The notes under the pieces: generated by a model
Database searches by the model: none
What the model saw: the letters and a program-made list of their open reading frames with translations, nothing else
What the model was told of the DNA's origin: nothing
Shown: piece by piece, positions 43,787 to 52,415 of the stretch
Numbering within the stretch: position 1 is the stretch's first letter
Layout of the letters: every line of letters begins with the position of its first letter
NCBI GenBank assembly: GCA_012522795.1
Contig: JAAYJT010000054.1
Coordinates: 1 to 60,825 of the forward strand
Direction: 5' to 3'
DNA from: Bacteroidales bacterium
GTDB lineage: Bacteria > Bacteroidota > Bacteroidia > Bacteroidales > JAAYJT01
DNA length: 60,825 nucleotides
Program-made: the position numbers and the translations under genes

Positions 43787-46433
43787 AACGAGCTTTTCCA
43801 GCATATTCATCAGTACTATGATGCTGATACTTTTTCCTTTTGTATCACAGGGACAAGGAAATAATATGCGCAGCTCACTTTCACAAAAAGATATCGAGGA
43901 TTTCAAACAACAAAGTGAGCAGCTTGTGAAGTTCATGGAATTCTCATTTAATTCTCTTGGGAACTCCAAAATAAGCGCAAGAGAAAAAGAAGTTATCATA
44001 AATGAAAGTTATCTGAAGTTTTTTGCTTCGGACAAAGTACAGATCGAAGATGATCTGATTGAGGGGCGATTTACCGTAACAAATAAAAATGTTCAGGCAT
44101 ATCTGAAAGATATTGATTTCTTTTTCAGGCAAGCTGTTTTTACTTTTACGATTGAAGCTATAGATTACAATATTAATAATCTTGGCAATAATTATTTTCT
44201 TGTAACCACCACCCGCAACCTGAAAGGAATTGGTACTGAAGGCGATACCATTTATAATAACTTAACCCGCTATATTGAAATCAATCTTGACCCGGACAAA
44301 CGCGACCTGAAAATTGCAAGTATCTACACCAATAAGCTGAATGAGAAAGAAGATATGCACAATTGGTGGATCAGCCTGAGTTCTGACTGGCGTTCATATT
44401 TTGCAAAAGATATTTTTATAAATAATGAATACCAGCTTAGAAACATAACCGATTTCAGTGATAAATGGTTGGCAGTTGAGCGCTATAAGGTTTCAGTGAT
44501 TGATGATCTGGTAATGGAATATCGCAAAGCTGATACCATTATGGCAAATACAAGGCAGATCTATCAGGAAATAAGTAGGATATGGAAAACCGAATCAGTT
44601 GATATTTCAAATCAGGCTGTTTTTACTGATATTAAGCCTTTAAGTAAATTAACTGAGTTAAGGTCAGTGAACTTAAGCGGGAACCCTATTGATGACCTTA
44701 CACCAATACGTAACCTGACAAGACTGGAAAGTATTCTGATAGACGGTACTGCCGTTACCCGTCTTGATCCTTTACGTCATTCAGTCAGTCTGAAATTCCT
44801 TGATGCAAGTAACACAGCAATAAGCGATTTAAGCTTGATACCCTCGTTCACCTCGCTTGAAAGGCTTTATTTGTCAAACACAAATATTACTGGTCTTGAT
44901 GCACTGTCAGGCTTGAATTCTTTACGGGATCTGAAGGTAAACGGAACCCTGATATTAAGCCTCGCTCCTCTTGAAAATATTCAGAACCTGAATATCCTCG
45001 ACATTTCCAATACCATGATCTTTCAGCTTGAGGATGTGGGAAAGCTTAAATTACTCAAAAGCCTTTATGCTGACAACACCAAAATTGCTGATCTTGAGCC
45101 GCTTGCTTCGCTGAACGACCTGCAGTATTTGTTCATTGAAGGTACAAATATCAGCAACATACAAATGCTGGTGAACCTGCCCTCTTTAAAAAGAATTTAT
45201 TGCGACAGAACCAAAATAAAACGAGAACAGGCTAATAAGTTTATGCAGGACAATCCCGATGTTCTGGTTATTTATGAATCGCAAACACTCACTGACTGGT
45301 GGACGACACTACCGCAAATATGGAAAGATATTTTCAGGGAAATTGTACTCCTCTCCGATGAACCTACCCGTGAAGAATTACATGAGGTTGCAAATATCAG
45401 CAAAATAGATATTAATAGTCGTATTGAAATATTTGATCTTACTCCTTTGAACCAACTGCCAAGGCTACGGATACTGAATGCATCAAATACAGGCATTTCA
45501 AATATCGAAGCATTAAGGGAAAACATTGAACTAACAGAACTTGACATATCTGCCACAGGAGTTTCAGATATTTCGGTTTTAACAGGACATAGATCAATTG
45601 AGATCCTGAATATTTCAGATACTCCTGTTGAAAGCATCTTACCGCTTGGTACGGCTCAGCGGTTGAAATATGTGGATATGGACCGCACTCCTGTTAAATC
45701 ATTAAAGCCACTTAATTCACTTAATAATCTTGAAACGGTTTTATGTGATAATACAGGTATTGATAGATCGGAAATTTCAGGAGTTTATGAATCTAATCCT
45801 GATGTTACAATTGTATTTCAAACAGATAGCTTAACAGCATGGTGGCATTCATTGCCTTCTATCTGGAAGAATATTTTTGAGAAGTATGTAGCAGGCGGAT
45901 ATGAGCCTTCGCGTATTGAACTTCATAAACTAACCGATATCAAAGAATTGGATTTAAATAAAATTCGCGGCATTCAAAATCTCGATCCTTTGATCTATTT
46001 CCATTGTTTACAGGTACTAAAAATGAGTGACCTGGCTATTAACGATATTTCGGTTCTGGAAAACTTTAAAAACCTAAGGGAACTGGATTGCTCAAACAAT
46101 CCTATAAACAATATCAAATCTCTCGGCAAACTGTTTGAACTGACGATCCTTGACTGCTCGAACACTTTGATAAGAAATCTAAATGATCTTAAAAATCTGA
46201 GAAATCTGGAAATATTAAATATTGCCGGCACCCAGGTCTCTGCCCTGAAACCTCTTGGTAATCACACTTCGCTGAGGCAACTGGATTGTAACAATACAAA
46301 AATAATAAGTCTGCGTCCTTTGGAAAATCTTAAGGAGCTTGAACTGCTGAGATGTTATAACACAAGGGTTATCAGGTTTTTTGTAAACCGCTTTAAATCT
46401 GCTGTTCCCGGCTGTGAAGTTGTGTATTATTAG
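43779..46433 (+). CDS. Exported leucine-rich-repeat protein with three WW-LRR modules
   Basis: 884 residues, signal peptide about 1-26. Residues about 30-190 form a domain shared with the second gene of the operon. The rest is built of three modules. Each opens with a tryptophan segment, NWWISLSSDWRSYF (W196-W197), DWWTTLPQIWKDIF (W507-W508) and AWWHSLPSIWKNIF (W688-W689), followed by a helical link and a run of 22-residue leucine-rich repeats of the SDS22/internalin type (LERLYLSNTNITGLDALSGL). Each run ends with a similar cap (CDRTKIKREQ..NPDV, CDNTGIDRSE..NPDV, CYNTRVIRFF). Periplasmic or surface binding protein by inference; no sorting domain. Last gene, with a terminator 33 nt on. Confidence 0.8.
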   Translation: MNRTSFSSIFISTMMLILFPFVSQGQGNNMRSSLSQKDIEDFKQQSEQLVKFMEFSFNSLGNSKISAREKEVIINESYLKFFASDKVQIEDDLIEGRFTVTNKNVQAYLKDIDFFFRQAVFTFTIEAIDYNINNLGNNYFLVTTTRNLKGIGTEGDTIYNNLTRYIEINLDPDKRDLKIASIYTNKLNEKEDMHNWWISLSSDWRSYFAKDIFINNEYQLRNITDFSDKWLAVERYKVSVIDDLVMEYRKADTIMANTRQIYQEISRIWKTESVDISNQAVFTDIKPLSKLTELRSVNLSGNPIDDLTPIRNLTRLESILIDGTAVTRLDPLRHSVSLKFLDASNTAISDLSLIPSFTSLERLYLSNTNITGLDALSGLNSLRDLKVNGTLILSLAPLENIQNLNILDISNTMIFQLEDVGKLKLLKSLYADNTKIADLEPLASLNDLQYLFIEGTNISNIQMLVNLPSLKRIYCDRTKIKREQANKFMQDNPDVLVIYESQTLTDWWTTLPQIWKDIFREIVLLSDEPTREELHEVANISKIDINSRIEIFDLTPLNQLPRLRILNASNTGISNIEALRENIELTELDISATGVSDISVLTGHRSIEILNISDTPVESILPLGTAQRLKYVDMDRTPVKSLKPLNSLNNLETVLCDNTGIDRSEISGVYESNPDVTIVFQTDSLTAWWHSLPSIWKNIFEKYVAGGYEPSRIELHKLTDIKELDLNKIRGIQNLDPLIYFHCLQVLKMSDLAINDISVLENFKNLRELDCSNNPINNIKSLGKLFELTILDCSNTLIRNLNDLKNLRNLEILNIAGTQVSALKPLGNHTSLRQLDCNNTKIISLRPLENLKELELLRCYNTRVIRFFVNRFKSAVPGCEVVYY

Positions 46434-46465
46434 CACTTTTCCTCACATCGTTTCCCCAAATTGTG

Positions 46466-46512
46466 GAAAAAATCAACAGCTAAATCAGAACTGATGATTT
46501 TTTCTTTTTTTT
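46466..46512 (+). terminator. Rho-independent terminator of the four-gene operon
   Basis: GAAAAAATCA (46466-46475) pairs exactly with 46495-46504 around a 19-nt loop and is followed by eight T. It starts 33 nt after the LRR gene stop. Confidence 0.78.
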
Positions 46513-46626
46513 CTTAATTATATCCCACTGATATTCAAGACTATAAAAATTCATTCAAAGATCTTAGTTTGTGGCAAGGTTTTTACAACTATACCATGTG
46601 TTGACTAATTATAAATACACAAGGTT

Positions 46627-46833
46627 ATGTTTGAATTATCAAAATATATTTTGCAGCAATACAGCTTTGATGAAACGTTGTTTGGTAAGGAATTACGGAA
46701 AATTCTCATGTGGATGGGTGAAGGAAAAAAGGAAGAAAAACTTAAACTTCGTAACTGGTGTGAAGAAAATTTTGGCAACCACTATGGAAAAACAATACGC
46801 CGTAGTTTTCGTAAATCGTTAATTCAAGCATAA
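46627..46833 (+). CDS. Small conserved hypothetical protein (68 residues)
   Basis: Predicted helical protein starting MFELSKYILQQYSFDETLFG and containing LRNWCEENFGNHYG. I recall similar short proteins in Bacteroidota (an MF-x-SK-x-ILQ-x-VSFD-type start with a later WC), but no function. The reading frame starting at 46571 covers the same bases but gives an unlikely composition, so I prefer this one. It has its own terminator and faces the S24 repressor gene tail to tail. Confidence 0.6.
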   Translation: MFELSKYILQQYSFDETLFGKELRKILMWMGEGKKEEKLKLRNWCEENFGNHYGKTIRRSFRKSLIQA

Positions 46834-46878
46834 TTTAATAAATTAAGAAACTGCTTTTTTCTGTTTTGTTCTCCTTTT

Positions 46879-46914
46879 GCAGCAGATGATGGGGTGATTA
46901 TCTGCTGCTTTTTT
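46879..46914 (+). terminator. Rho-independent terminator of the 68-residue gene
   Basis: GCAGCAGAT (46879-46887) pairs exactly with 46900-46908 around a 12-nt loop, followed by six T. Confidence 0.88.
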
Positions 46915-46942
46915 ATGTCCGGACTTATTTAAGGCTCGGATT

Positions 46943-47773
46943 CTATTTGTCAGGAAAAGGCAATACCTGTGATTTAAAGCTGATCTCACGCTTAATCAGA
47001 TCTACATCCTTTTTCAATTGCAATACTGTATCCTCAAGTGCATCTCTGGTTAAATTGGGCGGTGGTATCTCCGAACTTATATAATGAACAAATCTCCAAA
47101 CTTCTCTTACATCCTTTCCTTCAATATCATAGGGTTCGAACAAAGGGTTAAGGGAAAAAGCCCGCAATTTACCCTCGGTTTCCAGAAAATTATGCAGAAT
47201 CTTGAAAACAAGTCCGTCAGCAATTGTAAGTACTATGTATGCGTGACCATCGCGTATAGTGCTCCAGTTTTGTACAAACTCTCCTGTTACCAGCGAACCA
47301 TCAGGAATTGGCAACATTGAATCGCCGCTGATCTGAAAGGTACGGTATTTCTTTTGTTTTGAAAGAAAAGGCAACTGAAATGTAGGCAGTATCCTTATAT
47401 ACTCAGGATCAGCAAAACCGGTAGTATAACCGGCAGTAGCTTTTTCATTAACCAGCTCAATATTTTCCTCATTTTTGGAGTCAATGGTTGTAGCCAGCAC
47501 CCTAAGGGTCTCACCCGAGTAGAACATATCATATCCTCTTTCAAGCTGAGAAAGTTCACTTGGCCGTAGTTTCGACAAATCAACCTTCAGCAGCGTGTCA
47601 ATTGATATTTTATAATATTGCGACAGAGCAATAAGAGCTTCAGCGCCAGGCTCAGCTACTCTGTTTTCATAACCACTGAGGGTGGAACGCTTCATATTCA
47701 AGGCAAAAGCCACATCATCCTGAGTACGACTGCGACGTTTGCGCAATAATTTTATGTTACCTGCTAAATACAT
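46943..47773 (-). CDS. XRE-HTH / S24 peptidase repressor (LexA- or CI-like)
   Basis: 276-residue two-domain repressor. Residues 5-60 are an XRE helix-turn-helix (TQDDVAFALNMKRSTLSGYE). The C-terminal S24 domain has a likely self-cleavage site A114-G115 (KATAGY), a nucleophile S152 in SGDSMLP and a base K191 in FKILHNF, the full set for RecA-stimulated autoproteolysis. A C-terminal tail (about 235-276) with a coiled-coil segment (LEDTVLQLKKDVDLIKRE) is an addition. It is divergent from dinB, with palindromes between, and so is probably its repressor and its own. Cytosolic. Confidence 0.88.
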   Translation of the reverse strand: MYLAGNIKLLRKRRSRTQDDVAFALNMKRSTLSGYENRVAEPGAEALIALSQYYKISIDTLLKVDLSKLRPSELSQLERGYDMFYSGETLRVLATTIDSKNEENIELVNEKATAGYTTGFADPEYIRILPTFQLPFLSKQKKYRTFQISGDSMLPIPDGSLVTGEFVQNWSTIRDGHAYIVLTIADGLVFKILHNFLETEGKLRAFSLNPLFEPYDIEGKDVREVWRFVHYISSEIPPPNLTRDALEDTVLQLKKDVDLIKREISFKSQVLPFPDK

Positions 47774-47801
47774 GACTGAGATCTTTTATAGTGAAACAAA
47801 A

Positions 47802-47812
47802 TTGTAATACAA
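47802..47812. promoter_or_regulatory. Palindrome TTGTAATACAA, candidate repressor operator
   Basis: Perfect 11-base palindrome 29-39 nt before the S24 repressor start, overlapping a near-consensus -7 element of that gene on the minus strand. A TACAA half-site recurs at 47898-47902, nearer dinB. Binding is inferred. Confidence 0.4.
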
Positions 47813-47900
47813 CATAAACCCGCTGAACAACACCTGTATAAACTCCTCATTTTCATTAGAATATCATATTGTTAAAAAAATTTAACTTCATTTATGATAC

Positions 47901-47920
47901 AATCAATAAATAAATTGATT
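47901..47920. promoter_or_regulatory. Inverted repeat AATCAAT-N6-ATTGATT upstream of dinB
   Basis: Seven-base arms with a 6-base spacer, about 90 nt before the preferred dinB start. An additional repeat GTTAAA-N4-TTTAAC lies at 47871-47886. Either could be an operator; both are AT-rich, so chance is possible. Confidence 0.3.
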
Positions 47921-48006
47921 ATATTATCGCCGCTTAAATGATTAAATATTCGTCAAAGGTAATACATTTTTTGATAATATGTCCTTCAGCCCGGATTTTT
48001 TCAGAA

Positions 48007-49167
48007 ATGAAAAACATAATTGATAATACCGAACGCCGTACTATTGTCCACATGGACCTCGACACTTTTTTTGTATCGGTCGAGCGGCTTCACAACAGCC
48101 GTTTGAATGGTGTGCCGGTTGTAATTGGCGGTATGTCAGACCGTGGTGTAGTAGCCGGCTGCAGCTACGAAGCCAGACGTTTTGGTGTACATTCGGCAAT
48201 GCCCGTAAAAATGGCACGTGTTCTTTGTCCTGATGCAGTTTATATACGTGGCGACATGGAAAGTTATTCGCGTTATTCACGTATGGTTACTGAGATAATT
48301 GCCGAAAAAGCTCCTGTGTTCGAAAAAGCATCCATTGATGAACACTATCTTGACATTACCGGCATGGATCGTTTTTTTGGTTCCATGAAATGGACACAGG
48401 AACTCCGTCAGAATATTATAAAGAATACAGGACTTCCAATATCGGTAGGCTTATCTGTTAATAAAACCGTATCAAAAATTGCTACCGGTATAGCCAAACC
48501 CAACGGAGAATTACAAATACCACTTATGAATGTCAGATCATTTCTCGATCCGCTATCAATAAGCAAAATACCGATGATAGGTCAGAAAACCTATAATTTA
48601 TTACGTTCTATGGGTATTGCCACCATTCGTACATTAAGAAGCATGCCCCCCGAAATGGTTGAGAAGGTGTTAGGGAAAAACGGAATTGTAATGTGGAAAA
48701 AAGCCAATGGTATTGACCCTACGCCTGTAGAACCATGGTCGGAACGCAAATCGGTAAGTACAGAAACTACTTTTGAGACTGATACCACCGATATTGCCAT
48801 GATCAGTGACCTGCTTGTCAGAATGACGGAAAAGCTTGCCTATCAGCTTCGTGGAAAGCAAAAACTCACTTCATGTATTACAGTTAAGGTAAGGTATTCC
48901 AATTTCGACACCCATACAATGCAGCAGCGTATCCCGTACACATCGCTCGACCATTTGCTGATACCGGTCGTAAAATCACTGTTTACCCGTGTGTATCAGC
49001 GCCGTATGCTGATACGTCTGATAGGTGTCAGATTCAGCCATCTGGTGTCAGGTATGCAGCAGATCAGCATGTTCGACGATACGCCCGAAATGGTAAACCT
49101 TTATCAGGCTATGGATCGTATCAGGCTTAAATACGGCAAACAGGCAATAGGAAGAGCAGTTTACTGA
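48007..49167 (+). CDS. dinB: DNA polymerase IV (DinB, Y family)
   Basis: Error-prone Y-family polymerase for translesion synthesis. Catalytic acidic residues are in HMDLDTFFVSVER and SIDEHYLDIT; the steric-gate and nucleotide-binding segment GCSYEARRFGVHSAMP follows, then a helix-hairpin-helix thumb region and a little-finger domain. No beta-clamp motif can be called with certainty at the C-terminus (ends KQAIGRAVY). I prefer the ATG at 48007 (386 residues); the ATG at 47938 would add 23 poorly conserved residues. Probably damage-inducible through the divergent S24 repressor. Confidence 0.92.
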   Translation: MKNIIDNTERRTIVHMDLDTFFVSVERLHNSRLNGVPVVIGGMSDRGVVAGCSYEARRFGVHSAMPVKMARVLCPDAVYIRGDMESYSRYSRMVTEIIAEKAPVFEKASIDEHYLDITGMDRFFGSMKWTQELRQNIIKNTGLPISVGLSVNKTVSKIATGIAKPNGELQIPLMNVRSFLDPLSISKIPMIGQKTYNLLRSMGIATIRTLRSMPPEMVEKVLGKNGIVMWKKANGIDPTPVEPWSERKSVSTETTFETDTTDIAMISDLLVRMTEKLAYQLRGKQKLTSCITVKVRYSNFDTHTMQQRIPYTSLDHLLIPVVKSLFTRVYQRRMLIRLIGVRFSHLVSGMQQISMFDDTPEMVNLYQAMDRIRLKYGKQAIGRAVY

Positions 49168-49184
49168 AAAACCTGCAATTCACC

Positions 49185-49229
49185 TGCAGAACAATAATTT
49201 CAGTTCTGCAATAAAACCTCGCTGGTTTT
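49185..49229. terminator. Hairpins between convergent dinB and pepE
   Basis: TGCAGAAC (49185-49192) pairs with 49203-49210, and AAAACC (49213-49218) pairs with GGTTTT (49224-49229). No long T tract follows either, so a terminator role is uncertain. Confidence 0.35.
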
Positions 49230-49242
49230 CAAAAAACCGGTT

Positions 49243-49989
49243 TTAGCTAAGGCTCTTGAATAAAAACCCGATATCGTCTCCGGGCTGGAACTCAACAGGT
49301 TCATGCCCATAATTGAACAAGCGCATAGGGCGGGTTCCAACCAGATCTATTTTACCTTTTTCGATCCATAAAGCAGTGGCTTCGCGTAATCCAACCACTA
49401 TGACTTCACGGTTAATGGCTAAAAGCTCATTTATACGCTGCTCCCTTGTTTCACCGCCATGCCCCTGAGGATTTGCATCAAGGTAATGAGGATTTATCTG
49501 GAACGGGATCACATCAAAGCACTCAAAACTTGCAGGCTGAATTATGGGCATATCGTTGGTGGTTCGCAAAGTAGGACAGGCTACATTGGCACCGGCACTC
49601 CATCCCATATATGGCATTCCGTCAAAAATACGCTGCCTTACGGCATTAATGATCCCGGTTTTATGCATCATATAAACCAAATGAAAGGTGTTGCCCCCTC
49701 CTACTGCAATGGCTTTAGCCTCATTCACAGCTTTTACAGGATCTTTCTCCTTATGAATAGAATAAATTTCCATACCAAGAAGACGGAACACATTATTTAC
49801 TCTTTCTTCATAAATATCAAATGAAGCATTCAATCCTTCATCCGAAAGATTAACTCCTGCCCAGGGAATGAACAACAACTTTTTTATTCCGGTATCTGAC
49901 ATAAAATCAACAATATGCTTACGTGGCCAGCCCAGATATTCTTCCCCGGCATTGGTGGAATTGCTGATGAGTAAAAGTTTTCTTTTCAT
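49243..49989 (-). CDS. pepE: Dipeptidase E (alpha-aspartyl dipeptidase)
   Basis: Serine peptidase of family S51 that hydrolyses dipeptides with an N-terminal aspartate. The nucleophile is S131 in GWSAGANV; the histidine of the triad is in QINPHYLD, and VGGGNTFHL precedes the nucleophile as in PepE. The 248 residues fit, no signal peptide, so cytosolic. It lies 167 nt after ackA on the same strand; whether it is read with the pta operon is not clear. Confidence 0.9.
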   Translation of the reverse strand: MKRKLLLISNSTNAGEEYLGWPRKHIVDFMSDTGIKKLLFIPWAGVNLSDEGLNASFDIYEERVNNVFRLLGMEIYSIHKEKDPVKAVNEAKAIAVGGGNTFHLVYMMHKTGIINAVRQRIFDGMPYMGWSAGANVACPTLRTTNDMPIIQPASFECFDVIPFQINPHYLDANPQGHGGETREQRINELLAINREVIVVGLREATALWIEKGKIDLVGTRPMRLFNYGHEPVEFQPGDDIGFLFKSLS

Positions 49990-50156
49990 GTGTATAATAT
50001 ATTATTGGTAAAATATCAAAAATTATCAGTTTGCTACAAGTATAATATTTTTTACAGCAACCTGCTTATATCAACAAATCAGGACTTATCCTGCAAAATT
50101 TAAAAACAATTGGTTTCAGCTTATAAGCCACTGAATCCCGGATCAACTCATAAATA

Positions 50157-51359
50157 TCAGTTATTTATAACAATATCGTATGTATCCTTTGCTATCACCA
50201 GTTCCTCATTTGTAGGAACTACCATAACCCTGACCTTTGACTTGTCAGTGGACAAAATAACTTCTTTTGCCCTTAGTCCGTGGTTAAGGTCCTTATCATA
50301 TTCAAGTCCGAGGAAGCTAAGGTTATCCAGTATCTCACTACGGGTTTCATAATCATTTTCTCCGATACCACCGGTAAAAATAATGATATCCAGTCCATTC
50401 ATAGCAGCGGCATATGCACCTATATACTTAATTACCCTGTAGCGATACATTTGTAATGCAACTTTTGCCCGCTGATTTCCTTCTACAGCAGCTTTTTCAA
50501 TATCGCGCATATCTGACGAGATACCAGAAATTCCCAGCATACCACTATGCTTGTTAAGCAATGTGTTTACGGTTGACAGCCCAATATCTTCTTTATTGGC
50601 AATATGCAACACTGCACCCACATCAAGGTCGCCACAACGTGTGCCCATTATCAATCCTTCAAGCGGGGTCATGCCCATACTGGTATCAATAGATTGTCCG
50701 TTTTTAATAGCAGCAATCGAAGCACCATTTCCAAGATGACAGGTTATGATCTTCTGGGTGTTAATATCCACATTCAGCATTTCGCATGCACGCTGTGAAA
50801 CATAACGATGGCTTGAGCCGTGAAAACCATAGCGGCGTATCCTGTATTTATCATATAAAGAATAAGGTATTCCATAAAGATAAATGTAATCGGGCATAGT
50901 TTGATGGTAGGCTGTATCAAACACTCCAACCTGCGGAATATGAGGCAGAAGCCTTGTTATTGAATAAATACCTTCAAGATTTGGCGGATTATGAAGCGGC
51001 GCCAGATCAATACATTCTTCAAGGGCTGACACTACTTCAGGAGTTATCGCAACGCTGCCTCCAAATTTCTCGCCGGCGTGAACCACGCGATGACCAACAG
51101 CATCTATTTCGTTTACATTTTTTATTGAGCCATATTTCTCACTCACCAACACTCCAAGCAGATATTCAATACCTGACTGATGGTCAAGGATTTCACCTTC
51201 GAGTTTTACTTCAACGCCATCGTTGCGCTGATGCTTAATAAGCGAACCCTTCAATCCGATCTTATCTACCAAACCCTTTGCCAGCACAGCTTGCGAGGGC
51301 ATTTCAAAAAGTTGATATTTAATAGATGAGCTACCACAATTCAATACAATAATTTTCAT
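50157..51359 (-). CDS. ackA: Acetate kinase
   Basis: Interconverts acetyl phosphate + ADP and acetate + ATP, the last step of acetate fermentation. The 400 residues begin with the N-terminal motif NCGSSSIKYQL; GHRVVHAGEKFGG, GFHGSSHRYVS and the GGIGEN end motif are in place. It is third in the pta-hbd-like-ackA group; its start lies 44 nt after the dehydrogenase stop. Cytosolic. Confidence 0.97.
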   Translation of the reverse strand: MKIIVLNCGSSSIKYQLFEMPSQAVLAKGLVDKIGLKGSLIKHQRNDGVEVKLEGEILDHQSGIEYLLGVLVSEKYGSIKNVNEIDAVGHRVVHAGEKFGGSVAITPEVVSALEECIDLAPLHNPPNLEGIYSITRLLPHIPQVGVFDTAYHQTMPDYIYLYGIPYSLYDKYRIRRYGFHGSSHRYVSQRACEMLNVDINTQKIITCHLGNGASIAAIKNGQSIDTSMGMTPLEGLIMGTRCGDLDVGAVLHIANKEDIGLSTVNTLLNKHSGMLGISGISSDMRDIEKAAVEGNQRAKVALQMYRYRVIKYIGAYAAAMNGLDIIIFTGGIGENDYETRSEILDNLSFLGLEYDKDLNHGLRAKEVILSTDKSKVRVMVVPTNEELVIAKDTYDIVINN

Positions 51360-51403
51360 AGTCTTTTGGGATTATCTGATAATAAGTTTTTAACAAGAAC
51401 CAA

Positions 51404-52372
51404 CTATTCGCGCCCTAATTTATGGATAGAGCCGCCTTTAACATCTTTCTTTCCATCTGTATATTTATAAAAACCCTCGCCGGTACGTCTTCCCATCATA
51501 TTGGCTCTGACCAGACGCTTAATAATTGGCGATGGTTTGTATTTCTGATCACCGAATTCGGCATACAGATTCTCCATCCATTTCAGGACTTTGTCTAATC
51601 CAATAGAATCGGCCATTTCAAAAGGTCCTTTCATTAAACCGGCAGTTTCCTTCATAATTTCATCTACATCACTAACTGTGGCAACGCCTTCCATTAATAT
51701 TTCGCAAGCTTCATTTATTATTGGAACCAGCATTCTGGTGCTTACATTGCCCGATGATTCATTCACATGTATAAGCTTCCTGCCTATCATCATAGTAAAT
51801 TTTTGTATCAGCTCAACGGTTTTATCGTTTGTAAAAACACTTCTGACCATTTCAATAATCTTAACCCTGTTTACTGAGCCAAAGAAATGAAGTCCTATAG
51901 CTCTTTCGGGATGTTTTAACACCGATGCTATTTCGCTTATCATCAAAGTTGCGGTATTTGATGCTATAACAGTTTCTTCAGATACAACTTCTTCAATGTT
52001 CCTGAATATCTGCTGGCGAAGTTCAAGACTTGTACCTTTCTTCTTGGTATTCACCGTTTCGAGCACTATATCACTGTCACTGATAGCATTATAATCAGTA
52101 GAACCTTTGATTCGTGAAAGTATCAGTTTCTTTTCATTATTGGTCAGACCCCATTTATTGATGCGCTCGTCAAGCAAGCGGTTCATTCTTTCAAATACTT
52201 CATCAATACGTTCCTGGCTGATATCAATAAAAGCTACTTCAATACCCGACTGACTGATGAGTATTGAGATTTCCTGACCCATTGCCCCGCATCCGACTAT
52301 ACCAACTTTTTGAAGAGTTTTTTTGGGCTTGATAGTTCTGCTAAGGCTAAAATCTTCTAATCTGTCATTCAT
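51404..52372 (-). CDS. 3-hydroxyacyl-CoA dehydrogenase family protein
   Basis: 322 residues with an N-terminal NAD-binding fold (VGIVGCGAMGQEISILISQSG at about 23-43) and a C-terminal 3HCDH domain. The best guess is a 3-hydroxybutyryl-CoA-type dehydrogenase. The catalytic-histidine segment GLHFFGSVNRVKIIE keeps the His but has Gly-Ser where Asn-Pro (HFFNPV) is near-invariant, and an insertion-like NR follows; the substrate may therefore differ. It sits between pta and ackA (43 and 44 nt gaps), so it is probably coexpressed with acetate-forming enzymes. Enzyme activity is not proven by the sequence. Confidence 0.82.
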   Translation of the reverse strand: MNDRLEDFSLSRTIKPKKTLQKVGIVGCGAMGQEISILISQSGIEVAFIDISQERIDEVFERMNRLLDERINKWGLTNNEKKLILSRIKGSTDYNAISDSDIVLETVNTKKKGTSLELRQQIFRNIEEVVSEETVIASNTATLMISEIASVLKHPERAIGLHFFGSVNRVKIIEMVRSVFTNDKTVELIQKFTMMIGRKLIHVNESSGNVSTRMLVPIINEACEILMEGVATVSDVDEIMKETAGLMKGPFEMADSIGLDKVLKWMENLYAEFGDQKYKPSPIIKRLVRANMMGRRTGEGFYKYTDGKKDVKGGSIHKLGRE

Positions 52373-52415
52373 ACATTATAAAGTTTAAGAGTTGAATTAT
52401 TATTCATTAATTGGT

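Noticed and set aside
46571-46822. 83-residue frame overlapping the 68-residue gene
   Set aside because: It covers the same bases as the 46627 frame but has an unlikely composition; the 46627 frame looks like known small Bacteroidota proteins.
29848-47812. Similarity of the TTGTGACACAA and TTGTAATACAA palindromes as a shared regulon
   Set aside because: They lie beside regulators of different families, and short palindromes of this form are expected by chance in AT-rich DNA.
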